The notes beneath the pieces are model-generated. The model saw nothing but the letters and a program-made list of their open reading frames with translations. It was not told the origin of the DNA and did not search any database. A DNA stretch of 64,000 nucleotides from Bacteriovoracaceae bacterium (lineage in GTDB: Bacteria > Bdellovibrionota > Bacteriovoracia > Bacteriovoracales > Bacteriovoracaceae). The stretch covers positions 62,001-126,000 of the forward strand of contig JANJTC010000007.1 in the NCBI GenBank assembly GCA_024711325.1. The letters run 5' to 3'. Each line of letters begins with the position of its first letter. Position 1 is the stretch's first letter. This document shows positions 9,691 through 18,222 of this stretch, piece by piece. The position numbers and the translations under genes are program-made.

Positions 9691-10453
9691 TACAGCTGGT
9701 AAAACCCTTACAGTCGCGGCAGTCCTTTGCGGGGTATGTTCAGTCCTCGTAGCTGGTGCTGTCGTTGTATTAAAACCTAAACAAATCATCAATGCTGACC
9801 TTGATTTTAAAAAGAACGTTTTGATGTCTGCGGGCTTATTAAAGCCTGGCACTGACATTAACGAAGCTTTTCAGCAGGTAGAGCCTGTCGTGATTAACTT
9901 AGAAACCGGAGCTATAGCAGAAGGTATTGATCCTAAAATTTTTGATCAATCCAAAGCCGATAAAAATCCTGATTATGTTGAGAGTATTCCAAAAAATGAG
10001 GATTTGGCTGGAATTAAGCGTCGGGCTAAGCTACAAAAAGTTTATCTTGTGAAAAAAGATGGAGTACTTGATCAGATAGTTCTCCATGTTTATGGAAAGG
10101 GACTCTGGTCAACTATGAAGGGATTCCTTTCATTGGATAAAGACGCTATTACCGTTCGCGGTTTCAATTTTTACTCCCATGCAGAAACTCCTGGTCTAGG
10201 TGGTGAAGTTGATAATCCAAAATGGATTGCTCAGTGGCCTGGTAAGAAAGTTTATACTGAAGAGCTGACTCCTGCTATCGATGTGATCAAGGGTAATGTT
10301 GATCCGGGTATGGTAAACGCCGAGAATAAGATTGATGGTCTTTCTGGAGCAACTCTTACTTCTGTTGGTGTTGAAAATACCTTCAGGTATTGGTTATCAG
10401 AAGATGGTTATGCAAAATTCCTCACTAACGTGAGAAATGGAGTGATCCAATGA
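9683..10453 (+). CDS. nqrC: Na+-translocating NADH:quinone reductase subunit C
   Basis: 256 aa, anchored by one N-terminal helix (about residues 7-27) with a periplasmic FMN-binding domain. The motif [10 protein letters not shown] gives Thr224 as the expected covalent FMN site. [14 protein letters not shown] is the other conserved FMN-domain signature. The frame overlaps nqrB by 8 bases and nqrD by 4, which indicates translational coupling across the operon. Confidence 0.97.
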   Translation: MSDTAGKTLTVAAVLCGVCSVLVAGAVVVLKPKQIINADLDFKKNVLMSAGLLKPGTDINEAFQQVEPVVINLETGAIAEGIDPKIFDQSKADKNPDYVESIPKNEDLAGIKRRAKLQKVYLVKKDGVLDQIVLHVYGKGLWSTMKGFLSLDKDAITVRGFNFYSHAETPGLGGEVDNPKWIAQWPGKKVYTEELTPAIDVIKGNVDPGMVNAENKIDGLSGATLTSVGVENTFRYWLSEDGYAKFLTNVRNGVIQ

Positions 10454-11067
10454 AAACTAAAGAATTACTATTAGATCCAGTCGTTAAGAATAATCCAATC
10501 GCCCTTCAGGTTCTTGGTATTTGTTCTGCACTGGCGGTAACTTCTCAGCTGAAGCAAGCTGTGATTATGGGAGTTGCTGTTATGATTGTAACCGGCGTCT
10601 CGAGCGCAATGGTTGCTTTTATTAGGAATATTATACCTAACTCAATTCGAATCATCGTTCAGATGACAATCGCGGCTTCAGCCGTGATTGTAGCGGATCA
10701 GGTTCTTAAGGCTTATTTTTTTGATGTTTCTAAGCAGATGTCGGTATATATCGGACTTATCATTACAAACTGTATTGTGATGGGACGTATGGAAGGCTTT
10801 GCAATGAAAAATAAACCTCTTGCAAGTTTTCTTGACGGTGTAGGAAACGGATTCGGTTATGCCGTTCTGTTACTTGCAGTGGGAATTGTCCGCGAGCTCT
10901 TTGGATCAGGTAAACTTTTCGGAGTTTCAATCTTCAGCCTTACGACTGAAGGGGGTTGGTACCTTTCAAATGGCCTTCTTCTGTTACCTCCGAGTGCATT
11001 TTTTATTATTGGCGTTTTAATCTGGGTTCTTCGAACTTACAGACCTGAACAAGTTGAAAAAGAGTAG
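10450..11067 (+). CDS. nqrD: Na+-translocating NADH:quinone reductase subunit D
   Basis: 205 aa, six membrane helices, RnfE/NqrD family. [19 protein letters not shown] contains the half-membrane cysteine that, with its NqrE counterpart, binds the intramembrane iron-sulfur cluster; [19 protein letters not shown] is conserved. It begins with an ATGA overlap at the nqrC stop. Confidence 0.97.
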   Translation: MKTKELLLDPVVKNNPIALQVLGICSALAVTSQLKQAVIMGVAVMIVTGVSSAMVAFIRNIIPNSIRIIVQMTIAASAVIVADQVLKAYFFDVSKQMSVYIGLIITNCIVMGRMEGFAMKNKPLASFLDGVGNGFGYAVLLLAVGIVRELFGSGKLFGVSIFSLTTEGGWYLSNGLLLLPPSAFFIIGVLIWVLRTYRPEQVEKE

Positions 11068-11075
11068 GGGGAGTT

Positions 11076-11687
11076 ATGGTTGAAGAATATTTAAGTTTAT
11101 TTATAAAAAGTGTTTTTATTGAAAATATGGCCCTCGCTTTCTTTCTAGGAATGTGTACCTTTTTAGCACTTTCCAAGAAAATTGAAACAGCGATAGGCTT
11201 AGGTATTGCTGTAATCATCGTTCAAACTGTGACAGTTCCAGCTAATAACTTCGTTTATAACAACCTTCTCAGAGAAGGTGCTCTTTCGTGGGCAGGCTAT
11301 CCTGAGGTTGATCTCTCTTTTTTGGGACTTATTTGTTATATTGGCGTGGTAGCAGCTATTGTTCAGATCCTGGAAATGGTTTTGGATAAGTATGTTCCGG
11401 CCCTCTATAATGCTCTTGGAATTTTCCTTCCGCTTATTACCGTGAATTGCGCTATTCTTGGTGGATCCCTGTTTATGGTTGAGCGCGATTATACTTTTGC
11501 TCAATCAGTTGTTTATGGACTCGGTTCAGGAACAGGCTGGGCTTTAGCTATCGTGGCATTGGCTGGAATTCGTGAGAAATTGGCCTATTCAGATATACCA
11601 ATTGGTTTAAGAGGATTAGGGATCACTTTCATAACTACTGGACTTATGGCCATCGTATTTATGGCCTTCGCGGGAATTCAACTATGA
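11076..11687 (+). CDS. nqrE: Na+-translocating NADH:quinone reductase subunit E
   Basis: 203 aa, six helices in inverted topology to NqrD (RnfA/NqrE family). The stretch [17 protein letters not shown] carries the matching half-membrane cysteine, and [19 protein letters not shown] the second signature. A GGGGAG ribosome site precedes the start 8 bases after nqrD. Its stop overlaps nqrF by 4 bases. Confidence 0.97.
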   Translation: MVEEYLSLFIKSVFIENMALAFFLGMCTFLALSKKIETAIGLGIAVIIVQTVTVPANNFVYNNLLREGALSWAGYPEVDLSFLGLICYIGVVAAIVQILEMVLDKYVPALYNALGIFLPLITVNCAILGGSLFMVERDYTFAQSVVYGLGSGTGWALAIVALAGIREKLAYSDIPIGLRGLGITFITTGLMAIVFMAFAGIQL

Positions 11688-12910
11688 GTGAAATTTTATT
11701 AGCAGTAACAATGTTCACTGGTGTGATCCTGTTCTTGGTTGTGATCATTTTGATTGCACGATCGAAATTAGTATCAACTGGTAAAATTAAAATTAACATC
11801 AATCACGAGAAAGATATCGAAATTCCTGGTGGTGGAAAACTCCTCACTGCTTTAGCTGCTGAAAAGATCTTTCTTTCATCTGCCTGTGGCGGCGGTGGAA
11901 CTTGTGGACAATGTAAGGTCATTGTTAAATCTGGTGGAGGAGACATCCTTCCAACAGAAACTGGTCACATCAATAAACGTCAGGCAAAAGAAGGTATGCG
12001 TCTTTCTTGTCAGGTCACTTGTAAGCAAGACATGCAAATCGAAGTTCCAGAAGAAGTTTTTGGAATTAAAAAATGGAAGTGTAAAGTTCGTTCAAATCAC
12101 AATGTTGCCACTTTCATCAAAGAACTCGTTCTTGAACTTCCTGCAGGGGAATCTGTTCCTTTCCGTGCCGGTGGTTTCATTCAAATTGAAAGACCAGCTG
12201 GCCTTGCCATTGATTTCAAGAATTTTGATGTTGAACCTGAATACCGCGAAGACTGGGATAAATTCAATCTCTGGAAATACAAGAGTGTTGTTCCGGATGA
12301 AACAGTTCGTGCTTATTCTATGGCAAACTATCCATTAGAAGCCGGTATCATCATGCTTAACGTGAGGATTGCAACTCCTCATCCTAAAGCTCCTGAGACA
12401 ACACCTCCAGGGAAGATGTCTTCTTATATTTTCAATTTGAAACCTGGTGACGAGGTGACGATTTCTGGACCGTTCGGAGAATTCTTCGCACGCGACACTA
12501 AAAAAGAAATGATTTTTGTTGGTGGTGGTGCAGGAATGGCGCCTATGCGCTCTCACATTTTTGATCAGTTCAGAAGAATCAAGACAGATCGTAAAGTAAC
12601 TTTCTGGTACGGTGCTCGTTCGGTGCGTGAAATGTTCTATGTTGAAGATTTCGATGCTATTCAGAATGAGAATCCAAACTTTAAATGGCATGTAGCTCTT
12701 TCAGAGCCACAACCAAATGATAACTGGAAAGGTCCGACGGGCTTTATTCATAATGTTCTTTTTGAACAATATTTGAAAAATCACCCGGCACCGGAAGATT
12801 GCGAGTACTACCTTTGTGGACCTCCAATCATGAACCAATCCGTGATCAATATGCTTCTTTCTCTTGGTGTTGAGCGAGAGGACATTATGTTGGATGATTT
12901 CGGGGGCTAA
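11684..12910 (+). CDS. nqrF: Na+-translocating NADH:quinone reductase subunit F
   Basis: 408 aa NADH-oxidising entry subunit. Layout: one N-terminal helix (residues 3-25), a plant-type [2Fe-2S] ferredoxin domain with Cys68, 74, 77 and 109 ([11 protein letters not shown]), a flavin domain with RAYSMANYP for FAD, and an NADH domain with [12 protein letters not shown] and YLCGPP, ending in DDFGG. Electrons flow from NADH through FAD and this cluster to NqrD/E, C, B and quinone. The last 17 bases overlap the proposed apbE start. Confidence 0.97.
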   Translation: MSEILLAVTMFTGVILFLVVIILIARSKLVSTGKIKININHEKDIEIPGGGKLLTALAAEKIFLSSACGGGGTCGQCKVIVKSGGGDILPTETGHINKRQAKEGMRLSCQVTCKQDMQIEVPEEVFGIKKWKCKVRSNHNVATFIKELVLELPAGESVPFRAGGFIQIERPAGLAIDFKNFDVEPEYREDWDKFNLWKYKSVVPDETVRAYSMANYPLEAGIIMLNVRIATPHPKAPETTPPGKMSSYIFNLKPGDEVTISGPFGEFFARDTKKEMIFVGGGAGMAPMRSHIFDQFRRIKTDRKVTFWYGARSVREMFYVEDFDAIQNENPNFKWHVALSEPQPNDNWKGPTGFIHNVLFEQYLKNHPAPEDCEYYLCGPPIMNQSVINMLLSLGVEREDIMLDDFGG

Positions 12911-13931
12911 GATTTTAAGATTTTTACTTTTCATGAGCAGCCTGCTTTTAGCAGGCTGTTTTTTTAAGAGCGACACTAAACCTGATCTCCATGTTCTACA
13001 GGGAGATGTTTTTGGTTCCTATTACATTATTAAATATCGGGGTGATCTGGACCCGGCCAGGTTTCAAATAGAATTGGACAGTTTCTTTTCCGAGTTTAAT
13101 AACGAATTTTCGACTTATCAAAAAAATTCCATCATTAGTGAGTTCAATCGATCCCGGGCCAATTCTCCAATGAAGGTCTCAATTCGTTTTATTGAAATGT
13201 TAAAACTTGCTCAGAAATTTCATACTGATTCAAATGGGGCATTTGACCCGACGCTTGGTCCAGTGATCAAACTCTGGGGTTTCGGTGGTGGTGAGAAAAA
13301 ACAATCGCCTGATCAAAAGACCCTGAGTAAAGCGATGGATCAAGTTGGGTTTCAGTTTGTTCAGTGGGATGAAAAGGCACTTACAGTCTGGAAGACGCGT
13401 GATTTATTACAATTGGATATTAATGCTTTTGCACCGGGCTGGGTGGGTGATTTGATAGGTGCCGTATTAATTTCCAAGGGAATTAAGCATTTTATGGTTG
13501 ATCTAAGTGGTGAGATCCTCTTTAGAGGCACTAAGGAAGAAAAGGTTCCATGGGTTGCTGGGATTGAGAAACCCACTTTAAAGCGAGCTGAGAGTGTCCA
13601 GATTGCATTCCAAATGCACGATCAGGCCATTTCCACTTCAGGGAATTATCGCCAGTTTTTTGATGATCATGGAGTTAAAAGATCTCATATCATCGATCCG
13701 AGAACGGGAAAGCCGGTAAAGCATTCAATTTCCTCTGCTTCGGTGATTGCAAAGACAGCAGCAGAAGCGGATGCCTGGAGTACTACGATGATGGTACTAG
13801 GTACAGAAGGAATTGCGTTGTCAGAAAAAAATGGTATTAAAGTGCTTCTGTTGAATGCGACGAAACCTAATTTGTTTGATGAGATAGTTTCGCCTTCAAT
13901 GAAACGCTTTATTGAGGCCCATCGATTGTAA
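12894..13931 (+). CDS. apbE: FAD:protein FMN transferase (ApbE), lipoprotein
   Basis: 345 aa from ATG 12894, which lies inside the end of nqrF. The N-terminus reads as a lipoprotein signal with lipobox LLAGC, as usual for Gram-negative ApbE exported to the periplasm. Family motifs are [22 protein letters not shown] and IDPRTGKPV. The enzyme transfers FMN from FAD to the SGAT threonines of NqrB and NqrC, so its place directly after nqrF is functional. Other starts (TTG 12864, ATG 12933) are possible; 12933 leaves a very short signal. The signal-peptide codons also form a terminator-like hairpin (listed separately). Confidence 0.93.
   Translation: MISGAKILRFLLFMSSLLLAGCFFKSDTKPDLHVLQGDVFGSYYIIKYRGDLDPARFQIELDSFFSEFNNEFSTYQKNSIISEFNRSRANSPMKVSIRFIEMLKLAQKFHTDSNGAFDPTLGPVIKLWGFGGGEKKQSPDQKTLSKAMDQVGFQFVQWDEKALTVWKTRDLLQLDINAFAPGWVGDLIGAVLISKGIKHFMVDLSGEILFRGTKEEKVPWVAGIEKPTLKRAESVQIAFQMHDQAISTSGNYRQFFDDHGVKRSHIIDPRTGKPVKHSISSASVIAKTAAEADAWSTTMMVLGTEGIALSEKNGIKVLLLNATKPNLFDEIVSPSMKRFIEAHRL
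12938..12965 (+). terminator. Intrinsic-terminator-like hairpin inside apbE signal-peptide codons
   Basis: CAGCCTGC (12938-12945) pairs perfectly with GCAGGCTG (12951-12958) around a 5-base loop and is followed by seven T (12959-12965). This is a textbook Rho-independent terminator 27 bases past the nqrF stop, yet the same bases encode the lipobox region SLLLAGCFF of ApbE. A ribosome starting apbE would cover it, so it could act as an attenuator lowering apbE relative to nqrA-F. The structure is seen directly; the function is inferred. Confidence 0.6.
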
Positions 13932-13934
13932 ATT

Positions 13935-13943
13935 TGCTAGAAT
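13935..13943 (+). promoter_or_regulatory. Candidate extended -10 promoter before nqrM
   Basis: TGCTAGAAT fits an extended -10 element (TGnTATAAT type), 35 bases upstream of the nqrM start. No good -35 is seen at normal spacing. It could let nqrM be made independently of the upstream operon. Confidence 0.3.
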
Positions 13944-13978
13944 GAAACTGCGAAGCAAGAGTAGGAAAGGGGAGTTTT

Positions 13979-14194
13979 ATGGACATTATGATTTTCACTT
14001 TAGTTGCATTTACTTCTACTGTTCTTATCATGTCTGTCGGGATTTTATTTAAAAGAAAACCAATTCAAGGTTCTTGCGGTGGAATTGCGAACTTGATGGG
14101 TAGTTGTGATGTTTGTGATAAAAAATCAGAATGTGTTGATAGAATAAAAGACCTAAATTCTCAGTGTTCAACGTCTTCCAAAGATTGTCACTGA
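13979..14194 (+). CDS. nqrM: Na+-NQR maturation protein NqrM
   Basis: 71 aa: one N-terminal membrane helix (about residues 3-24), then a basic turn and a cysteine-rich tail. GSCGGIANL and CDVCDKKSEC match the NqrM (former DUF539) cysteine pattern; six cysteines are present in total. In Vibrio, NqrM is needed to insert the iron atom between NqrD and NqrE. A strong GGGGAG site precedes the ATG. Its position after nqrA-F and apbE completes the assembly set for the pump. Confidence 0.92.
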   Translation: MDIMIFTLVAFTSTVLIMSVGILFKRKPIQGSCGGIANLMGSCDVCDKKSECVDRIKDLNSQCSTSSKDCH

Positions 14195-14269
14195 TCTCGA
14201 TTGTATAGATCCCTTTAAAATACTCTGGCCCTGGTCTTGCTTATCTTATGGAGAGCAACGGAGGTCTAT

Positions 14270-14614
14270 ATGGAAAACACCGAGAAAAAACCGGACTCAG
14301 AGAGTATGAACTACAATGACCGGCTTGACGGTTATGGTTTTGGTGAAGCCGAGAGTATGGATACTGACAAAGAGTACCAAAAAGATCCTCATTTCACAAA
14401 ACATTGTATCGATTTGGGAGAAGGTTATCGCTGCCATAAAGATGAACCTTATACTAAAGATGAATTTGGTTTAAGGAATCAGTATGGCCCTGTTGATCAG
14501 TATGTCTTCAGAAGTTATCACTTGCAGACACGTGAAAATAGGAAAGAAACAGAAGAGGATAATGAAGAAAAAAGTAATCTGGAGGATGATTCAGAGGAAG
14601 GAGAGGCCTTATGA
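14270..14614 (+). CDS. Small acidic protein of unknown function
   Basis: 114 aa from ATG 14270, chosen because GGAGG (14260-14264) lies 5 bases upstream; an in-frame TTG further up has no such site. The protein is hydrophilic with no signal peptide, a CIDLGEGYRCHKDEPY segment with two cysteines, and a strongly acidic tail (TEEDNEEKSNLEDDSEEGE). I know no family. It overlaps the next gene by 4 bases (ATGA), so the two are likely co-translated. Confidence 0.7.
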   Translation: MENTEKKPDSESMNYNDRLDGYGFGEAESMDTDKEYQKDPHFTKHCIDLGEGYRCHKDEPYTKDEFGLRNQYGPVDQYVFRSYHLQTRENRKETEEDNEEKSNLEDDSEEGEAL

Positions 14615-14889
14615 AATATCTAATTTATGCTTTTATACTTATTTTACCTGTTTCTTCATTGGCCCGGGATCCGGGAACGGGATCAAATACGACGAATTCT
14701 GGAGCAGGACCAGTAACCCCCGATGCAGCTTCTAGCGATACTTCTATTATGGGAGGAGGGACTCCGGGAAATGAAGGAATTGACACCTTTAATATTGAAG
14801 ATCCCTCAGATGAGGACTTAAAGAAAATTAAACAAGCACAAGAAGAGAGACAAAAAGAGCGTAAGAAAAAGAACAAGGTCAAACAATAA
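14611..14889 (+). CDS. Small exported protein of unknown function
   Basis: 92 aa with a clear signal peptide (MKYLIYAFILILPVSSLA, probable cut after SLA). The mature part is low-complexity: a Gly/Thr/Asn/Ser-rich section, then DPSDEDLKKIKQAQEERQKERKKKNK, a lysine-rich helix. It is translationally coupled to the acidic protein upstream. No family is recognised. The stop lies one base from the stop of the convergent receiver gene. Confidence 0.7.
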   Translation: MKYLIYAFILILPVSSLARDPGTGSNTTNSGAGPVTPDAASSDTSIMGGGTPGNEGIDTFNIEDPSDEDLKKIKQAQEERQKERKKKNKVKQ

Positions 14890-14890
14890 T

Positions 14891-15310
14891 TTATCCGATT
14901 TCTTCCTCTTGACTCAATTTAAGTATATCTGCCACTTGGTTGACCAGTTGCTGACGAGTAAATGGCTTAACTACGATATGTTTAACTCCAAATTGGATGG
15001 CCTGAAGAACATCTTCCTGTTGGAGGTACCCTGAAATAAGAATAATTTTAAGTTTATTGAACTTTACTGAATTTCTTAATTGCTCAATGAATTCAATCCC
15101 GGCCTTCCCAGGCATCACATGATCTATAATCAGAAGATCAAAATCCTGATTGGCGAATTTCTGCATGGCCTGTGCTGCATTAGGTGCAGAGATAACTGAA
15201 TGAAATTCAAAAGCTGATTCAAGAAAGATTTTGATCAGCTCGCAGATCTTCTCTTCATCATCAATGACCAGTACGTTCATGTCCTGAGCTTTCCGGGTAG
15301 GAGTAGTCAT
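14891..15310 (-). CDS. Stand-alone response-regulator receiver domain
   Basis: 139 aa CheY-like receiver without an output domain. Acidic pocket VLVIDDEE, phospho-acceptor Asp63 in LLIIDHVMPG, and VVKPF lysine are all present. The first ATG overlaps the stop of the hybrid kinase by 4 bases; an internal ATG 10 codons later would give the minimal domain. It is the last gene of a five-gene signalling operon and is a likely phosphoryl acceptor of the upstream kinase. Confidence 0.92.
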   Translation of the reverse strand: MTTPTRKAQDMNVLVIDDEEKICELIKIFLESAFEFHSVISAPNAAQAMQKFANQDFDLLIIDHVMPGKAGIEFIEQLRNSVKFNKLKIILISGYLQQEDVLQAIQFGVKHIVVKPFTRQQLVNQVADILKLSQEEEIG

Positions 15311-16848
15311 GCCATGCCTTCTTTTGATTTAAGGGCCGCATGGATTGTTTTCATGACATCTTCGCGTGTGAAGGGTTTGACAATCAAACCACTTATATCA
15401 AGATCTTTTCTATCAATGTTGTATTGTTCAATTCCCTTTGAGCTGCTCATGTATAAGATGGGTCCCATGTAACCATTTTCTCTGGCCTTGTAGGAAAATT
15501 CACTTCCATTCATTTCAGGCATATGAAAATCGGTCAGAATAAGATCAATATTGGCCTTTTGTAAAAATGCAAGAGCATCTTCCGGATCTGAGGAGCCAAT
15601 GAATACAAAACTTTCATCAGAGATGAAAGCATTTAGAACATTCAGAATCTGAACTTCATTATCCAGTACCAAAATTCGTTTTTGTTTTACTGATCCAGAG
15701 AGCGATCTATCATTTCGTGTGTAACTATAGACTTCAATTAGTGGAAGTTTAATGCGGAAATGACAGCCATCCTCTGAATCGATTAGCTCAATTCGGCCTT
15801 TATGAGATTCGACAATTTTAGCACAAATAGATAAACCCAGACCTGTGCCATGTCCGGCATCTTTGGTTGACTGAAAAGGCTTAAAGAGATTTTTCTTAAT
15901 TCCTGCAGGCATCCCCGGACCATTATCTTTAATATCAATACAGGTCAATTGTTCCGAGCCTGACTTTGAAAGAGTAATTTTAATTTCACCCTTACTGATA
16001 TTCGTTTCTGAAATAGCATCCAATGAATTTTTAATCAAATTGATAATGACTTGCTCAATCTTAATTCGATTTACCAGAGCAACTGAATGATCTTTAAAGT
16101 CACAGACAATATTGACATTCGCCTTCTTTGCATTAGGCATGACCCACTCAATGGCGGTCTCAATCAATTTAGATAAATCACAATATTCTTTTTGCTCTTC
16201 ACTTTGGTGAAGGAAGTCTTTCATGTTCTTAATGATCTGATTGACTCTTTCAAGAGAATCAAGAACCGTTTGATTGGCATTTTGAAGCTGGGGTATTTTA
16301 TTCATTACAGCTGGATGCTTAAGGTAATCTTTAATGATTTCTGAATGCCCAGCCGCAATAGTTAAAGGGTTATTAATCTCATGTGAGATGTTTGCGGTCA
16401 GCTCGCCTAAAGTTGTCAGCTTGTCGGCCTGTAGGATTTGATTGTGAGTTTTTTTAAGTTCTTCAAGTTGCTCACGGTACTTTATGTGGAGATTTGTTTC
16501 TACCGTCATATCATGGATGACAATGGCAAAATTAGCTCCTCCAGTGGTCTGGACAGGAATGAGCTTCATTGTAATGTAGTACTCTGTATTCGGATCATGA
16601 GGAAGTTGCAGCCTTATTTCCGGAGAAATTAAAACATCAAAGCTCAGTAAGGCCTTCGATAACCATTGTTCCAAATCCAGATCTGGAGAATCACAAAGCT
16701 GAATCAGATGACGCTTTTGTTTCAAAAGGCGGGGAGGTAGTTTAAAAAAAATACTCGCTTGATGATTAAAGTACACCAGCTCCTGTTTGAGATTAACCAT
16801 GACTACTGGATCAAATAAATGATCAAAAGCTAAGAATTCCTCACTCAT
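15307..16848 (-). CDS. Hybrid histidine kinase, PAS-HisKA-HATPase-REC
   Basis: 513 aa, no membrane segment. Residues about 1-115 look like a PAS sensor, 118-140 a coiled linker, then HisKA with SHEINNP (His156), N-box VIINLIKNSLDAI, G1 DIKDNGPGMP, G2 HGTGLGLS, and a C-terminal receiver with Asp440 in ILTDFHMPEMNG and IVKPF near the end. It autophosphorylates and passes phosphate to its own receiver and perhaps to the next gene's receiver. Overlaps of 4 bases on both sides place it in one unit with a STAS protein upstream. Confidence 0.94.
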   Translation of the reverse strand: MSEEFLAFDHLFDPVVMVNLKQELVYFNHQASIFFKLPPRLLKQKRHLIQLCDSPDLDLEQWLSKALLSFDVLISPEIRLQLPHDPNTEYYITMKLIPVQTTGGANFAIVIHDMTVETNLHIKYREQLEELKKTHNQILQADKLTTLGELTANISHEINNPLTIAAGHSEIIKDYLKHPAVMNKIPQLQNANQTVLDSLERVNQIIKNMKDFLHQSEEQKEYCDLSKLIETAIEWVMPNAKKANVNIVCDFKDHSVALVNRIKIEQVIINLIKNSLDAISETNISKGEIKITLSKSGSEQLTCIDIKDNGPGMPAGIKKNLFKPFQSTKDAGHGTGLGLSICAKIVESHKGRIELIDSEDGCHFRIKLPLIEVYSYTRNDRSLSGSVKQKRILVLDNEVQILNVLNAFISDESFVFIGSSDPEDALAFLQKANIDLILTDFHMPEMNGSEFSYKARENGYMGPILYMSSSKGIEQYNIDRKDLDISGLIVKPFTREDVMKTIHAALKSKEGMA

Positions 16849-17312
16849 ACTTTCCCTAAAAAACTAAAATACTGGGCCTCAATGGCATCAAAATCCATCG
16901 CTTCTCCACATTTTGGACACTCCATCTTTGGCGCCTTGCGATTCTTTACTTGATCGGCCATTAAGTGAACTTTATTTTCTTTGTCACAATTTTCACAGAA
17001 ATAGGGTGCATAAAAAGAATTGATTGAAGCACCCTTTCGGAAGAAACCATGAACCATATTGATCTGTTCAATTATGATTTGTGGACAATTATTATAAATG
17101 ACATGAGTCGCTTCAGGTATTTTTTCGAGGAACTTTATCCACTCTCGAATACCACATGAGTTAATCATATTTACCTGATTAAAATCAAAAGAGATGGTTT
17201 TTTGCTCCAGACCCATCAATTCTTTAAAGTCTGCGTCTTCATCTATGGCGCCTATTAGTTCAACGTTCAGCTCATCCTGTAGGATCTGCTTATTTATCTG
17301 TAGTCTTTTCAC
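16845..17312 (-). CDS. STAS-domain protein with C-terminal zinc ribbon
   Basis: 155 aa from a GTG at 17312. That start is preferred because AGAGG sits 6 bases upstream and it limits the overlap with the previous gene to 23 bases; an ATG at 17384 would add 24 odd residues and a 95-base overlap. Residues 1-95 are STAS-like, with FNQVNMINSCGIREW, where Ser52 occupies the place phosphorylated in anti-anti-sigma factors. CENC (106-109) and CPKC (132-135) form a zinc-ribbon. Neighbours encode a matching RsbW-like ATPase and SpoIIE phosphatase, so a partner-switch antagonist role is inferred. Confidence 0.78.
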   Translation of the reverse strand: MKRLQINKQILQDELNVELIGAIDEDADFKELMGLEQKTISFDFNQVNMINSCGIREWIKFLEKIPEATHVIYNNCPQIIIEQINMVHGFFRKGASINSFYAPYFCENCDKENKVHLMADQVKNRKAPKMECPKCGEAMDFDAIEAQYFSFLGKV

Positions 17313-18222
17313 TAGGTACCTCTTGAAAGAAATGGAATGAACGTATTCTTTGTTTGTAATTTTTGTATCTTTTGTTCTTTTCAATTATGCAGATTACTTC
17401 TGTTCTGAAATTCTCACGATAGTTAATGATAAATTGGTTACTATGGAGGAAAGTGAGGTAGAGACCAAGACCTGCTCCATCTTTCTTTTCCATAACTGTT
17501 TTTTCATCAAAACTTCTTTTTAAGCTGGCCATCAAAAGGTCATAAGAGAGTCCCCCAAATGAATCCTGAACTGAGAGTGCTACACCTTTATTATCCATGC
17601 CAAGCGTTACCTGGACAAGATCTGAACCTTTTAAAAAAACGGGACTTCTCCGGTCAACTGAATCGAGGCCCTGCTCTTGCCTCTTTCTATTTGGTCCCTT
17701 GTAGAGTGAGTTTGAGATGAGCTCATTGGCCATGACCTGGATGTATTCAATAGGGGAGGAGAAGTAATCTTGAAAATCAAAATGCCCTAAAGCATCCTGA
17801 ATCATTTCATTCGTTTGTTTAGAGTCAGAAAGAGAGATAATTTTTAATTCAGCATCTTCTTCAAGATAGGTTTTTAGACCCCATATTTTTTTATCAAAAG
17901 CTTTTCTTAAATGGTTAAAAATTTCCTGCCCATAAATACCATCATTCTGGCCTACCAGATGATGAAGACCAAATTTCTCCACCATTTGCATATTTTCTTC
18001 ATCAGTCGCATTGGAGAGCACGTAAAGGAAGTATTTTTCGACACGTCGAAATTCCTTAATCCTTTCCAGGAATGTTTCTTTATCACAAATAATGAAATGT
18101 TGTTCCTGGTAGTCTGCAAAGTGAGGGGAATCCTCAACAATAAAATTAGTGGCATTGGCCGCAGCTTTTAATTGTTCAACAACCTTAGGATCCTTGGCGT
18201 AAACAGCTACATGTGCATTCAT
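17290..18222 (-). CDS. RsbW-like GHKL ATPase with N-terminal receiver-like domain
   Basis: 310 aa. Residues about 145-280 are an HATPase_c/anti-sigma-kinase type domain: N-box MANELISNS (164-172), DSFGG (220-224), GAGLGLYL (249-256). There is no histidine-phosphotransfer helix, so it resembles RsbW/SpoIIAB switch kinases. Residues 1-105 have alternating strands and helices like a receiver but without the acidic pocket. It would phosphorylate the STAS protein encoded next, opposed by the SpoIIE phosphatase encoded just upstream (4-base overlap). The C-terminal 30 residues are a basic tail. Confidence 0.82.
   Translation of the reverse strand: MNAHVAVYAKDPKVVEQLKAAANATNFIVEDSPHFADYQEQHFIICDKETFLERIKEFRRVEKYFLYVLSNATDEENMQMVEKFGLHHLVGQNDGIYGQEIFNHLRKAFDKKIWGLKTYLEEDAELKIISLSDSKQTNEMIQDALGHFDFQDYFSSPIEYIQVMANELISNSLYKGPNRKRQEQGLDSVDRRSPVFLKGSDLVQVTLGMDNKGVALSVQDSFGGLSYDLLMASLKRSFDEKTVMEKKDGAGLGLYLTFLHSNQFIINYRENFRTEVICIIEKNKRYKNYKQRIRSFHFFQEVPSEKTTDK

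Noticed and set aside
12864..12893. TTG start giving a longer ApbE
   Set aside because: The extra residues are polar and spoil the lipoprotein signal; ATG 12894 gives a normal one.
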